Origin: Planctomycetaceae bacterium
Lineage (GTDB): Bacteria > Planctomycetota > Phycisphaerae > Sedimentisphaerales > Anaerohalosphaeraceae
Direction: 5' to 3'
DNA length: 64,000 nt
NCBI GenBank assembly: GCA_021372945.1
Contig: JAJFTK010000048.1
Coordinates: 1 to 64,000, forward strand
A program made the translations under genes and the position numbers. The notes under the pieces were generated by a model. The model ran no database searches. It was not told where the DNA came from and saw only the letters and a list, made by a program, of their open reading frames with translations. This document shows positions 51,991 through 61,656 of the stretch, in pieces; the first letter of the stretch is position 1, and every line of letters starts with the position of its first letter.

Positions 51991-53538
51991 TTATTGTACC
52001 TTGTATCCGTTTAGTTCCCTGGCTGCCTGCTCCACGTGCGCCCGTGTCATGCCCCCGTTCTGGCCGGTGCAGAACTCCACTTCCAGCACTTTGCCGCTGT
52101 CGGAGTCCTCAAAACGGCAATGCATTCGCTGGTTGACATCGTAACTGTAGCAGACCTGGATGGGCCTGTTCGCGGGCCGATTCTCAGGCAGGGTAAAAGT
52201 CTCTGTCGCGATCCGGTTCACATACTGAGGGTCTTCATCTTCCCCCTGTGTAATGGCCACTTGCAGCTCGGACTGTCCATCGAACAGCGTATAGAACGTC
52301 TGCGTGACTTCGCAGGGCAAAGGCGTATTCTTTTTGAGAATGATGGAATTGCGGATCACATGCCGGCCGGTTTCTTCATCGATGGGTGCACAGATCGTGC
52401 CGTAACTGTGGTTGCATACGTCCTTCAGCCGCACGTCCTTGAGACCGGCCGCAATGCCGGCGGGCACTTTGTCGGGGGCATCTCTAAGCAGGGTCAGCCC
52501 CGCGTGGATCGCCGCCCCCAGCGCGACGCATTCATCTACGTTCACCGCGATCTCGGGAGGCATGCCAAACTTTTTTTCCAGATGCTCACGAACAACCGGC
52601 ATGCGCGTGCTGCCCCCGACGAGCAGGACCTTATTGATCTGCGAGGTAGTGGATTGGGCCTCCTCGAGCGCCACTTCGATCAGGATATCCGTCCGCGCGA
52701 GCAAAGGTTCGATGGCCTTTTCAAACTGACTCCGCGTGATCTCGACCTTCAATGAGCCCTTGGGGCCGTAAATGATCTTTCGGACGGCATTCCGGCGAGA
52801 GAGCGTTTTTTTGATATCCTCGGCGTCATCTTCGAACTTGGCCCGTTCCTGTTCGCTCGTGATCAAGTCGGCCTTATATTCCTTGCGGTACGCCTGCTCA
52901 AGCAGCTCGATGATCTTACTATCGAAATCCACGCCGCCCAGCGCATGGTCGCCCTGGCTGCATACGATCTTCATATCGGACCCGTTGATATCCAGGATCG
53001 TCACATCGAACGTGCCGCCCCCCAGGTCGTACACCAGCACGCGTCCGTTGACGTTCTGGGTGGTGGCATAGTAGAGGGCCGCCGCCACCGGTTCGTTGAC
53101 GATCCCGATGACCTGTAACCCCGCCAGCTTGCCGGCGTCCATCGTGGCCTTGCGCCGCACTTCGTCAAAATGCGCTGGAACCGAGATCACCACCTGCGTG
53201 ATCGGACTTTCAACCGAGCCATCCTGCTTGAGCTTCTTCAGGATCAGGCTGCTGATCTCTTCCGGCGACCAGTCCCGCCCATCCACCTTTTTCCGCCAGC
53301 TTGCGTCGCCCATGTGCCGTTTGATCCAGCGCACCGCTCGATCCGGGTTCAATTGCCGGCAGTTGACCGCCTCAAGCCCTATCCGGATCGCGCCGGCCTC
53401 TTCTTCGTCGAAATAAACCGCCGAGGGGGTGATCCGCTCGCCTTCACTGTTGGGAACGATTTCCGGGCGTCCGATCGCATTCAACCGCGCCAGTTCTGAA
53501 AACGTCGTTCCAAGGTCAATTCCAGCTATCGTGCTCAT
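51991..53538 (-). CDS. Hsp70 family protein without C-terminal lid
   Basis: A 515-residue DnaK-like ATPase. The nucleotide-binding domain is complete: IAGIDLGTTFSELA, the connecting NEPVAAALYYA, VYDLGGGTFDVTIL, HALGGVDFDSKI and VLLVGGSTRMPVVREHL. A beta-type substrate-binding part follows (about 395-500: NSIILKKNTPLPCEVTQTFYT ... GEDEDPQYVNRIA). The alpha-helical lid and EEVD-like tail of DnaK (some 100 residues) are missing. It is therefore a specialised Hsp70 rather than the housekeeping DnaK. ATG 53538 follows AAGGA; the frame is open further up. It lies between the GrpE-like gene (10-base gap) and the TerB gene (15-base gap). Confidence 0.93.
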   Translation of the reverse strand: MSTIAGIDLGTTFSELARLNAIGRPEIVPNSEGERITPSAVYFDEEEAGAIRIGLEAVNCRQLNPDRAVRWIKRHMGDASWRKKVDGRDWSPEEISSLILKKLKQDGSVESPITQVVISVPAHFDEVRRKATMDAGKLAGLQVIGIVNEPVAAALYYATTQNVNGRVLVYDLGGGTFDVTILDINGSDMKIVCSQGDHALGGVDFDSKIIELLEQAYRKEYKADLITSEQERAKFEDDAEDIKKTLSRRNAVRKIIYGPKGSLKVEITRSQFEKAIEPLLARTDILIEVALEEAQSTTSQINKVLLVGGSTRMPVVREHLEKKFGMPPEIAVNVDECVALGAAIHAGLTLLRDAPDKVPAGIAAGLKDVRLKDVCNHSYGTICAPIDEETGRHVIRNSIILKKNTPLPCEVTQTFYTLFDGQSELQVAITQGEDEDPQYVNRIATETFTLPENRPANRPIQVCYSYDVNQRMHCRFEDSDSGKVLEVEFCTGQNGGMTRAHVEQAARELNGYKVQ

Positions 53539-53548
53539 AAAGTCCTTC

Positions 53549-54880
53549 CTATCTGCTTTCACCGTATTCATACAGTCTCACTTGTGCGCAACGGACGATC
53601 TTGACATCGTCATCATTTACCAGGTATTGGTAGCCGCTTCGGGCGATCTCGGCGATCACTCCCGATTTCTCCGGGTCGGTTGTGGGCACGCGTTCCTTGA
53701 CGGCCTCCGCGTACCGCTCCAGCCCTTTATAAGGTATATTCAAATCGGGCTCGTATTGCTCGATCCCGCTGCTTTCCAGCGCAAAGACCAGTTCATCCCT
53801 TACATCCTGCAGATGGTCGCTCAAGACTTGTTCCTTGGGGCCCAAGCGGCCAACACGATCTTCCAGATTATCCACGCAGCGGATGATGCGCAGGCAGAAC
53901 CGCCGAACGATCATCCAGTCGTACCCATCCTGCAGTTTTCGCACCTGGTCCTGCTGCTGCGCGGCGTAGTGACGGATCGCGGAAACCTCTTCCGTCAATT
54001 CCGATAATTCCCTGGTGAGCGGCTGTTCGGTCGTCATCAGCTTTTTCAACTCGGGCTTTTCTTCCAGCTCGAGTGCCCAGCCGAAGTAATTATCCGATGC
54101 CGGACTTTCTGAAGTGCGTTGATGGACCGCAGGCAGACTCTGCACAAGCGATGGTTTGTCAGAACCGGTCGCGGCCGGCTCCGCCTCGGTCCTGTCCTTG
54201 CGTCTGGCTTGAAAATATCCGGGAGAATTCTTGTCGTGGATAATGGCCGGCCCAGGCTGTCTTTGCAGTGTGGGATCAGATTCCTGAACGGCTGTGTCGC
54301 AATCGGCTTCTTCAATCTGGGCCATGGAAGCAGCCGGTTCGGGATCGGCTTGGTTCGTTGAGTCTTGCGGCGCAGATTTCCGCTGCCTGACGATATGGAA
54401 CAGCCATCGAAAAATGCCGCCCAGTGCGACAATAGTTCCGCAGGCCAACAGAAATGTTGAAGCGGTCAGGATTACTTCCGCCCGGCTGCAGTCTTGCTGA
54501 TAATGTTCCAATTGCTGCCGCCAATCCGAACCATACATCACCTCGGCCAACTCTTGCGGAATATGCGCGGTTTGCTGCTGAAAATTCGGCAGGGCGGCAG
54601 TCAATCGATCTGACTGACCCTCAGCCAGTTTCTTCTGAATATCCGGCCCACCGTATTGACCCTGGCCCCACGGGTTTTCCGCCTTGTCGTCCTCGGACAA
54701 TCCGGACCATTGCTCATACATGCTCAGGTATTCCTGGATGACCTGGTTGTGACCGGACGAGCCGGAAGCGTCACGGATCTGCTGGTTCCAGGATCGCATC
54801 TGAACACTGTAAACACCCAATCCGGCAATGCCGCCGAAGAGAAAAGCGATCGACCCAATGATCCACTTTTGTTTGCTCAT
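53549..54880 (-). CDS. Membrane-anchored GrpE-like nucleotide exchange factor
   Basis: A 443-residue protein with two membrane helices (about 5-25 and 135-160), an intervening loop of about 110 residues probably outside, and a cytoplasmic C-terminal half. After an acidic Gln/Pro-rich linker (165-260) comes a coiled coil (LSELTEEVSAIRHYAAQQQD) and a GrpE-type end: DNLEDRVGRLGPKEQ, FALESSGIEQYEPDLNIPYKGL, RYAEAVKERVPTTDPEKSG and VKIVRCAQVRLYEYGES. These match the GrpE order (helices then a small beta domain). It would exchange nucleotide on the Hsp70 encoded 10 bases downstream. ATG 54880 is preferred: a promoter overlaps the longer frame that begins at 55018. Confidence 0.82.
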   Translation of the reverse strand: MSKQKWIIGSIAFLFGGIAGLGVYSVQMRSWNQQIRDASGSSGHNQVIQEYLSMYEQWSGLSEDDKAENPWGQGQYGGPDIQKKLAEGQSDRLTAALPNFQQQTAHIPQELAEVMYGSDWRQQLEHYQQDCSRAEVILTASTFLLACGTIVALGGIFRWLFHIVRQRKSAPQDSTNQADPEPAASMAQIEEADCDTAVQESDPTLQRQPGPAIIHDKNSPGYFQARRKDRTEAEPAATGSDKPSLVQSLPAVHQRTSESPASDNYFGWALELEEKPELKKLMTTEQPLTRELSELTEEVSAIRHYAAQQQDQVRKLQDGYDWMIVRRFCLRIIRCVDNLEDRVGRLGPKEQVLSDHLQDVRDELVFALESSGIEQYEPDLNIPYKGLERYAEAVKERVPTTDPEKSGVIAEIARSGYQYLVNDDDVKIVRCAQVRLYEYGESR

Positions 54881-54925
54881 GGTCTTACAGTATCCCATCC
54901 AAGATGCGCAATACGCTATACTTAA

Positions 54926-54954
54926 ACTGTACCTTACGCCTTTGTATCGGTCAA
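54926..54954 (-). promoter_or_regulatory. Promoter of GrpE-like/Hsp70/TerB genes
   Basis: Minus strand TTGACC (54949-54954), exactly 17 bases, TACAGT (54926-54931). Start near 54919, 38 bases before ATG 54880. It gives the three chaperone genes a transcription unit of their own, separate from the polytopic protein upstream. Confidence 0.5.
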
Positions 54955-55136
54955 ACCGGCAGGGGAAAGAACGTCTGCAAAACGCCGGGATCACCGGCAA
55001 AATAGAATATGTTTTCATAAAGCGTTTACACGCTTGGGGTTACAATTGGAACGTCCGATAATGCAAATTCGACCGGCTAAAAACTCAGCCGCTAAAACCG
55101 GCGCGCGAAAAAAGCAGGTCCGATAAACCAAATTCG

Positions 55137-57047
55137 CTAGAGCGGTTTATCGGTCGAAGGATTCGGAAGGGATTGCAGCAGGTTTTTGGCTTGTTCGGCG
55201 TAAGGACTTTCGGCGTGTTCCGTGGAAAACGCCGCCAGGATCGAACGGCACTCCTCCAGCAATTGGTCCCGGCCTTCTTTTGAATTCTCCGGGTTTTTCC
55301 ATAGTTGGATCTTCAGTAAACCCAGTTCGTACATTGCCCGGATGCCCCCATCGCTTTGCGGGAATTGACGGATGAGATCGGACAAAAGCACCAGTCTTTG
55401 ATTCATGTCGTCAGAGATCATGGCCTTATCAAGCAGTATATTGTCGCGCAGCCCGTCCTGCGGCGGCATCTCCACAAGCAGTTCATCAAGCCGGGCCCCG
55501 TAGTCCGGCGAGTAGGGATTCAGCAGAATGAATGCGGCAAGGCGCCGGCTGGAGGCGGCGTCTGTCCCTCGATTTTCCGGCGCAATGCACCTTTGCAGCA
55601 ACAGAAAGCGGGTCTGCAAGTCGTGCAGTTTGATCGGTGTCATCACCGTTCGGGCAGGTTCGCGGAAGGACGCGAAGATCGAATCCGATTCGCCGACCGT
55701 TCGGGAGGCGGCCAGCTTGTCGATGTTTTCGTGCAGCATCGCCAAGGAAACTTCACACAACTGCTGGGCCTTCTCGAAATTGCCTCCGCCGGCTTCGCAG
55801 TAAGCCATGCGCCACCGTGCCTCAAGCGACTCAAGGCTTTGCGGATAGCTCGTAAAGAGTTCCTGCCAGATAAAAATATTATCCGCGAAAGGGTAGTCCC
55901 AATAAAAACAAAGCCGCTCCTGGCTGGCGATCTTGCGGACGTCGGGATGGTAGTCGTTAAGAATCGCCTTGAAATAAAGGGCTGCCGCCTTGCGTTTGCT
56001 GGCCGGCCAACGCTCCATAAAGAGGTCGTACCGCCCGATCAATTCGCGGCGCTTGGCCGGATATTTCAATTGATCCGGCATCTTTTTCTGGAACCATTGC
56101 GGCCAGCGGTCATAAATAATAAGGCTCTGGATCTCTTCCTTCAGCTTCTGGCGCAGCAAGATCGGCTCGGTCGGATAAAAACGTCCCACCAGGAAACTCC
56201 GCAGCGCATCGTCCCCGACGACCGCGTCCAGGGTTTCCTTGATCGATTGTTCATGAAACTCTTCGGCGTCTTCCGGGCTGCTTCCGGCGACAAAAAGCTG
56301 GTAATCCAGTTCCGCGAAACCGATGTGCTTTTGAAAAACCCCAAAGGCCGTCAACAGCAGCGCCAGGCTCCATGCGAACACAAGCCCCGGTTTGTAGCGC
56401 GTAAAATGCCCGATGCCCAGCACAATGCCTGCCATGAACAGCCCCGTGACCCATGCGTAGATCCAGGGCGCAAACGAAAGCCCCCAGCGAACCGGGTCCA
56501 CCTCCGGGTACCCGCCCCACACTGCCCAGTAAACCAGTTGCGGCGCCATGCACAGGGCAATCGATATGAACCGCGAACGAAACCGAAGCGGGCGGCACGC
56601 CACGGCCACACAGCTCACCAGCACGAACAGGCCGAACATCTGAAGCTTGGCAATAAAAATGATGGATAAGATAAATGGAATGCTGTATCGGAAGCTGAGT
56701 AATTGTGAAATCAGCAGCGGCACGGTTGCGATAAGGCCCATCAGAATGCCAAGAATAACGATGTGCCACGGGTATTCATAAATGCTGATCGGATAAACGA
56801 CAAATCGTCCCAACTGCGCGATCTGGGACGGCGTGGAACGCACCAGTTCGTTCAGATCCAGAGAAATGGGCTGATCATACAGGATCCGATGCCAAAACCA
56901 GCAGCAGCCTACAAAAACGCCCAGGCTCAAAAACCAGAACCACAGCACGTTGGCGTGACTGTAATGCAGGGTCGGCCCGGCCGTCATAAACGACTTCGCC
57001 GGCGAAGCCATACCAGGTGCCGCTGTGGGTTTGCTGTTTTCTGCCAT
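55137..57047 (-). CDS. Polytopic membrane protein with helical-repeat C terminus
   Basis: Not a recognised family. The 636-residue protein has a short cytoplasmic N terminus and about six membrane helices (near 33-53, 93-115, 118-150, 158-180, 192-215, 220-243). A soluble half of about 390 residues follows, mostly helical, with TPR-like spacing (WRMAYCEAGGGNFEKAQQLCEVSLAML; RAMYELGLLKIQLWKNPENSKEGRDQLLEEC; SPYAEQAKNLLQSLP). It lies upstream of the GrpE-like/Hsp70/TerB genes on the same strand. It could be the membrane platform or client-binding part of that system, an inference from position. A TATAAT at 57077-57082 (minus strand) may serve as its -10. Confidence 0.75.
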   Translation of the reverse strand: MAENSKPTAAPGMASPAKSFMTAGPTLHYSHANVLWFWFLSLGVFVGCCWFWHRILYDQPISLDLNELVRSTPSQIAQLGRFVVYPISIYEYPWHIVILGILMGLIATVPLLISQLLSFRYSIPFILSIIFIAKLQMFGLFVLVSCVAVACRPLRFRSRFISIALCMAPQLVYWAVWGGYPEVDPVRWGLSFAPWIYAWVTGLFMAGIVLGIGHFTRYKPGLVFAWSLALLLTAFGVFQKHIGFAELDYQLFVAGSSPEDAEEFHEQSIKETLDAVVGDDALRSFLVGRFYPTEPILLRQKLKEEIQSLIIYDRWPQWFQKKMPDQLKYPAKRRELIGRYDLFMERWPASKRKAAALYFKAILNDYHPDVRKIASQERLCFYWDYPFADNIFIWQELFTSYPQSLESLEARWRMAYCEAGGGNFEKAQQLCEVSLAMLHENIDKLAASRTVGESDSIFASFREPARTVMTPIKLHDLQTRFLLLQRCIAPENRGTDAASSRRLAAFILLNPYSPDYGARLDELLVEMPPQDGLRDNILLDKAMISDDMNQRLVLLSDLIRQFPQSDGGIRAMYELGLLKIQLWKNPENSKEGRDQLLEECRSILAAFSTEHAESPYAEQAKNLLQSLPNPSTDKPL

Positions 57048-57156
57048 TTTGATCGATCCGCTGAATTTGAGCCGTTATTATAACCGTTTGCAGCAACCAA
57101 ACATAGATTCAAATGGCAGCGATTAAGAAAGAAAAGGTTCGGCCTTGTCCGGATAC

Positions 57157-57777
57157 TTAGCCGCGGATAATGTCGGCGATCTTCATCAGCCGGCTGATAT
57201 TGTCGCGCTCTGCTTCGCCCAGCTTGTCATAGATGTACTTGATCGTCTCGCGCGTCTCCGGGATCACCACGTGCTCCAGCACGTTGACGCGCCGACGCGT
57301 CGATTGCAGCTCCGTCGCCAGAAGCTGGCACTGCTTTTCTTTTTCGGCCAATTCCACCAGGCTGTCGCTGGCCCGTTCCAGCGCCCGCAGCGCCACGTCC
57401 AGTTCCCCGCTGGTGGTCGAAAACCCGTAGCTCATGATGTCGCCTTCGATCTGCTTGGTAAGCTGGGGCACCTTGACGCTCATGATCGAGGCCAAACGGA
57501 TCGTCAGTTGGAACTTCTTGGTCGGCAGGTCCATCGCTGCCCGGATATGCTCCGGTTCCATCGTCGCACGCGCCATCATGAAGCGGCGGCTCATCTCCAA
57601 TATATCCTGCTCCACCTTCTTGCGAAGTGCCGTCAGGTCGCGCGCGATCTGCACGAGCCGCCGCGAGATCTCGTCGCGTTTCTCGCTGAGCAGCCGATGT
57701 CCCCGCAGCGCCAGCGCCACGCGCTTGCGAAGCTGCAAGAGTTCCATCCGTGTCGCGTTTACACTCTGTAGAGCCAT
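57157..57777 (-). CDS. V-type ATPase subunit D
   Basis: Central-stalk coiled-coil subunit that rotates inside the A3B3 head, equivalent to gamma of F-ATPases. The 206-residue length is normal. Motifs: MALQSVNATRMELLQLRKRVALALRGHRLLSEKRDEI at the N-terminal helix and ALERASDSLVELAEKEKQCQLLATELQSTRRRVNVLEHVVIP in the C-terminal helix. ATG 57777 is chosen; a TTG three codons earlier is in frame. It is the last gene of the V-ATPase operon, 107 bases after subunit B across a palindromic repeat. Confidence 0.95.
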   Translation of the reverse strand: MALQSVNATRMELLQLRKRVALALRGHRLLSEKRDEISRRLVQIARDLTALRKKVEQDILEMSRRFMMARATMEPEHIRAAMDLPTKKFQLTIRLASIMSVKVPQLTKQIEGDIMSYGFSTTSGELDVALRALERASDSLVELAEKEKQCQLLATELQSTRRRVNVLEHVVIPETRETIKYIYDKLGEAERDNISRLMKIADIIRG

Positions 57778-57802
57778 TACAATCAACTTCCCTATTCATT
57801 TT

Positions 57803-57878
57803 TTGCCACAGAGAACACAGAGGTCTCAGAGAAAAAAATAAATCTAAATCTCTTGTTTCTCTGTGTCCTCTGTGGCGA
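57803..57878. repeat. CCACAGAG hairpin in B-D spacer
   Basis: Left arm TTGCCACAGAGAACACAGAG (57803-57822) and right arm CTCTGTGTCCTCTGTGGCGA (57859-57878) pair at 18 of 20 positions, around an AT-rich loop. Within each arm the word CACAGAG is itself repeated. Close relatives lie at 61575-61650 and, as one arm only, at 59349-59371. Confidence 0.7.
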
Positions 57879-57884
57879 ATATTC

Positions 57885-59264
57885 TTACTTCCGGAAGGCC
57901 GGCATATATTTCTCGATCAGTTTCTTGTCAATACGCTTCAGTTCGACGTCGTCGAACATGCTCAGCAGTTCCCACCCCAGGTCCAGCGTCGCCAGCACGT
58001 CGCGGTTCTCATAGTACCCCTGTGAGATGTACCGTGACTCGAACGCGTTGGCGAATTTCATGTACTTCTGGTCCTCGGCCGACAGGGCCGCCTCGCCCAA
58101 TATCGTCGCCAGTTCCTGCGCCTCTTTGCCCCGCGCGTACGCCGTGTAAAGCTGGTTGTAAAGTGCCGCATGATCCTCGCGCGTCTTGTCCGGGCCAATG
58201 CCCTTGTCCTTCAGTCGCGACAGCGACGGCAGCACATCCACCGGCGGCGAGATCGCCTTGCGGTGCAGCGGACGGCTCAGGATGATCTGCCCCTCGGTAA
58301 TGTAGCCCGTCAGGTCCGGCACCGGGTGGGTCTTGTCATCTTCCGGCATGGTCAAAACCGGGACCATCGTGATCGAGCCTTTCTGCCCCTTGATCCGGCC
58401 GGCCCGTTCATAGATCGTCGCCAGGTCCGTATAAAGGTAGCCCGGGTAGCCGCGCCGGCCCGGCACTTCCTTGCGGGCCGCCGAGATCTCGCGCAGCGCC
58501 TCGCAGTAGTTGGTCATATCGTTCAGGATGACCAGCACGTGCATGTCTTCTTCGAACGCCAGGTATTCGGCCGCCGTCAGCGCCACGCGCGGCGTGGCGA
58601 TCCGCTCGATCGCCGGGTCGTTGGCCAAGTTGATGAACAGGGCCGCGCGTTCAATGGCCCCCGTGTTTGTCAGGTCATTGATAAAGAACTGCGCCGCCTC
58701 GAACGTGATGCCCATCGCCGCAAAGACCACCGCGAAAGCCTCGCCCTTGCCGCGAACGGTCGCCTGCCGGGCAAGCTGGGCCGTGATCTCATCGTGCGGC
58801 AGTCCGGCCCCCGAAAAGATCGGCAGCTTTTGGCCGCGGACCAACGGATTGAGCCCGTCGATGGTGCTGATGCCCGTCTGGATGAACTCATTGGGGTAGT
58901 CGCGGGCGTACGGGTTGATCGGGTTGCCGTTAATGTTCAGTTTCATCTTCGGCAGGATCGCCGGCCCGCCGTCCTTGGGCACGCCGGTGCCGCTAAAGAC
59001 CCTGCCCAGAATGTCCCGCGAGACCGCCAGTTCCATCGGTTTGCCCAGAAACCGCACGGTCGTACCGCTCACGTTGATGCTCTCGGTGCCTTCAAATACC
59101 TGCACCAGCACCTTATCCTGTTCCACCTGCAGGATCTGCCCGTGACGCGTCGTCCCGTCCGGCAGTTCAATATCCACGATATGGCCGTACTTGGCGCCTT
59201 CGACGCCCTCCACCATCATCAGTGGCCCCGAGATCTCGCAAACTGTTCTATATTCTTTCAGCAT
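57885..59264 (-). CDS. V-type ATPase subunit B
   Basis: Non-catalytic nucleotide-binding subunit of the A3B3 head. The 459-residue protein has [76 protein letters not shown] (the degenerate P-loop position typical of B), [32 protein letters not shown] and [29 protein letters not shown] 59264 has GGGAG seven bases upstream; an earlier in-frame start at 59282 lacks one. The spacer to subunit A is 110 bases and carries word repeats. Confidence 0.96.
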   Translation of the reverse strand: MLKEYRTVCEISGPLMMVEGVEGAKYGHIVDIELPDGTTRHGQILQVEQDKVLVQVFEGTESINVSGTTVRFLGKPMELAVSRDILGRVFSGTGVPKDGGPAILPKMKLNINGNPINPYARDYPNEFIQTGISTIDGLNPLVRGQKLPIFSGAGLPHDEITAQLARQATVRGKGEAFAVVFAAMGITFEAAQFFINDLTNTGAIERAALFINLANDPAIERIATPRVALTAAEYLAFEEDMHVLVILNDMTNYCEALREISAARKEVPGRRGYPGYLYTDLATIYERAGRIKGQKGSITMVPVLTMPEDDKTHPVPDLTGYITEGQIILSRPLHRKAISPPVDVLPSLSRLKDKGIGPDKTREDHAALYNQLYTAYARGKEAQELATILGEAALSAEDQKYMKFANAFESRYISQGYYENRDVLATLDLGWELLSMFDDVELKRIDKKLIEKYMPAFRK

Positions 59265-59280
59265 TCTATACTCCCTGAGC

Positions 59281-59371
59281 AAGTTTTGAGCTATGAGTCA
59301 TGAGTTTTCAATTAAACTCAAAACTTTAAACTATGAACTTAAAACTATCTCTGTGACCTCTGCGGCCAAGA
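59281..59371. repeat. Word and inverted repeats in A-B spacer
   Basis: AAGTTTTGAG (59281-59290) and CTCAAAACTT (59317-59326) are a perfect 10-bp inverted pair within a chain of TATGAGT/ATGAGTTTT/AAACTATGAACTT words. At 59349-59371 a single arm CTCTGTGACCTCTGCGGCC resembles the right arm of the hairpins at 57859 and 61631. Confidence 0.6.
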
Positions 59372-59374
59372 TTT

Positions 59375-61159
59375 CTATGCGGCGGACTTATCCTGCACCG
59401 CCAGCAGTCCCTTGATCTGCTCATCCACCCTGGCTTCGATCGCGGTGATCTGGTCAACTTTATCGTTCTCAATGTATTTGGCGCGGGCGATATCCTCGCG
59501 CACGCTCAGCTTGAACAGTTCGGCGGTATCCACACCCTTGTCGATGGCGTCCAGCCCCTGCTGGTGGAAATGCAGGATCAGCCGGATCATCGCGTACTGC
59601 TTTTCAAGCGGCGTAAAGGTATCGACTTTGTGAAACGCGTTCTGATGCAGAAAATCCTCGCGGATGCTCTTGGCCGTTTCCAGCGTCATGCGGTCCTGGG
59701 CGCTGATGGATTCGGCCCCGACCAGCCGCACGATCTCCACAAGCTGCGATTCCTGTTCCAGCAGCGACATCGCCTGCTGCATCATTTCCGCAAATTCCTT
59801 CCCAGCGTGTTTATCCTTGAAGGCATCCGCCAGGTACTGCTTATAGAACGAATAGCTCGTCAGCCAATCGATCGCCGGAAAATGCCGCTGCTGCGCCAGC
59901 CTGCCCTGCAAGGACCAGAAGACCTTGACCACGTGCAGCGTCGCCTGCACCACGGAGTCCGACAGGTCGCCGCCGGGAGGGCTGACCGCCCCGATCACCG
60001 AAAGCGCCCCTTCTCGCTGCGGCGTACCGCTGCACATCACGCGGCCGGCCCGTTCGTAGAACGATGCGATCCGCGCCCCCAGGTACGCCGGGTAGCCTTC
60101 TTCGGCGGGCATTTCTTCCAACCGCGTCGAGATCTCGCGCATCGCTTCGGCCCAGCGGCTTGTACTGTCGGCCATCAGCGCTACCGAGTAGCCCATGTCG
60201 CGGAAGTATTCGGCGATTGTAATGCCCGTGTAAACGCTTGCCTCGCGCGCCGCCACCGGCATGTCTGAGGTATTGGCGATCAGCACCACGCGCTTCATTA
60301 ACGGCTCGCCCGAATGCGGGTCGATCAGCTCCGGGAATTCCATCAGCACGTCCGTCATTTCGTTGCCGCGCTCGCCGCAGCCGACATAGACCACGATGTC
60401 GGCGTCCACCCACTTGGCAAGCTGATGCTGCACGACAGTCTTGCCCGTGCCGAACGGCCCCGGCACACACGCCGTTCCGCCGCGCGCGATCGGGAAGAAC
60501 GCATCGATAACCCGCTGACCCGTGACCAGTACCTGGTTGGGATTCATGCGGGATTGGTTCGGGCGCGGCCGCCGCACGGGCCATTTCTGCATGAGCGTCA
60601 ATTCCGTTTTGCCGCTGGTTCCGTTGATCGCGGCGATCGGGTCAGTGACCGTATAATCGCTTTCACGCAGGCCGTCGATCGTGCCCTCCACGCCGACCGG
60701 CACCATGATCCTGTGTTTCACCAGCGTCGATTCCTGGACCGTCCCGAGGATGTCGCCGGGCTTGACCCGGCTGCCGTTCTGCACGGAAGGCACGAAGTGC
60801 CATTTGGTTTTGCGCTGCAGGCCGGGGATTGCGCTGCCCCGGTGGATGGTATTGCCCTGCGCCGCCACCAATTGATCCAGCGGACGCTGGATGCCGTCGT
60901 AAATGCTCGAGATCAGCCCCGGTCCCAGTTCCACGCTCAGCGGCGCTCCGGTATTGACCACGTCCTCGCCCGGGCCGATGCCCACGGTGTCTTCATAGAC
61001 CTGGATGCTTGCCCGGTCGCCGTTGAGCTCCACGATCTCGCCGATCAGGTTCTCTTTGCCCACCCGCACGACGTCATACATGCGGGCCCCGATCATACCT
61101 TCGGCCACGACCACAGGCCCGGCGACCTTGATGATTCTTCCGTTCTTTGTTTCAGCCAT
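59375..61159 (-). CDS. V-type ATPase catalytic subunit A
   Basis: Catalytic subunit of the A3B3 head. The 594-residue protein has the N-terminal barrel ([16 protein letters not shown]), the A-specific non-homologous bulge (about 110-200), Walker [35 protein letters not shown], the catalytic Glu/Arg region [16 protein letters not shown], and [18 protein letters not shown]. The presence of the bulge and of the paired B subunit marks it as A/V-type rather than F-type beta. ATG 61159 has AAGG eight bases upstream; the frame is open to 61210. Confidence 0.97.
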   Translation of the reverse strand: MAETKNGRIIKVAGPVVVAEGMIGARMYDVVRVGKENLIGEIVELNGDRASIQVYEDTVGIGPGEDVVNTGAPLSVELGPGLISSIYDGIQRPLDQLVAAQGNTIHRGSAIPGLQRKTKWHFVPSVQNGSRVKPGDILGTVQESTLVKHRIMVPVGVEGTIDGLRESDYTVTDPIAAINGTSGKTELTLMQKWPVRRPRPNQSRMNPNQVLVTGQRVIDAFFPIARGGTACVPGPFGTGKTVVQHQLAKWVDADIVVYVGCGERGNEMTDVLMEFPELIDPHSGEPLMKRVVLIANTSDMPVAAREASVYTGITIAEYFRDMGYSVALMADSTSRWAEAMREISTRLEEMPAEEGYPAYLGARIASFYERAGRVMCSGTPQREGALSVIGAVSPPGGDLSDSVVQATLHVVKVFWSLQGRLAQQRHFPAIDWLTSYSFYKQYLADAFKDKHAGKEFAEMMQQAMSLLEQESQLVEIVRLVGAESISAQDRMTLETAKSIREDFLHQNAFHKVDTFTPLEKQYAMIRLILHFHQQGLDAIDKGVDTAELFKLSVREDIARAKYIENDKVDQITAIEARVDEQIKGLLAVQDKSAA

Positions 61160-61188
61160 CGCAAAACCTTTATTTAGATTTATGAAGC

Positions 61189-61241
61189 TTCGGCCAACGG
61201 CCGAATCCATAGTTTTGATATTTAATTTTTGATCTTTGATA
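61189..61241. repeat. Hairpin and TTTGAT words in F-A spacer
   Basis: TTCGGCC (61189-61195) and GGCCGAA (61199-61205) form a perfect 7-bp hairpin with loop AAC. Next to it lies a chain of TTTTGATATTT/AATTTTTGATC/TTTGATATT words running up to the end of the subunit F gene. Confidence 0.55.
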
Positions 61242-61559
61242 TTATTTCAGGATGTTGATTCCCGTCGCTATCTTAAGCATCTTGCCCAGGCTCTCGGTCG
61301 CCACGCCGGACGGCTCCGACGTGAAAGGAACCACCACCACGCAGGGCGTCGCCAACCGCTGGGTCTTTTCGAAAACCACCTGCGCGGCCCGGGCGACGTT
61401 TTCGGCGACGATGACCAGCGCGTACTTTTGCCGCACGATGGAATCCGCCTTGTCCTGCACCGCCGCCGCCTCCGGCTCGGTCGCGAATGTATCCATTCCC
61501 AGCGCAGCAAACGGCATCACAAAATCCATACTGCCCAATACCGCTGCTTTACCTTCCAT
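61242..61559 (-). CDS. V-type ATPase subunit F
   Basis: Small central-stalk subunit bound to D. The 105-residue protein has the expected Rossmann-like fold sequence: [33 protein letters not shown] and the C-terminal [14 protein letters not shown] with an amphipathic helix. Position between C and A in the operon is the usual one. ATG 61559. Confidence 0.92.
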   Translation of the reverse strand: MEGKAAVLGSMDFVMPFAALGMDTFATEPEAAAVQDKADSIVRQKYALVIVAENVARAAQVVFEKTQRLATPCVVVVPFTSEPSGVATESLGKMLKIATGINILK

Positions 61560-61574
61560 TTACTTCCTTTCGTT

Positions 61575-61650
61575 TTGCCGCAGAGCACACAGAGAACTCA
61601 GAGATAATTTTTACTTTATCCCTCTCAAACCTTTGTGACCTCTGTGGCGA
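61575..61650. repeat. CAGAG hairpin in C-F spacer
   Basis: Left arm TTGCCGCAGAGCACACAGAG (61575-61594) and right arm CTTTGTGACCTCTGTGGCGA (61631-61650) pair imperfectly around an AT-rich loop. It is a diverged copy of the hairpin at 57803-57878, in the same operon and orientation. Confidence 0.65.
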
Positions 61651-61656
61651 AGTTCT

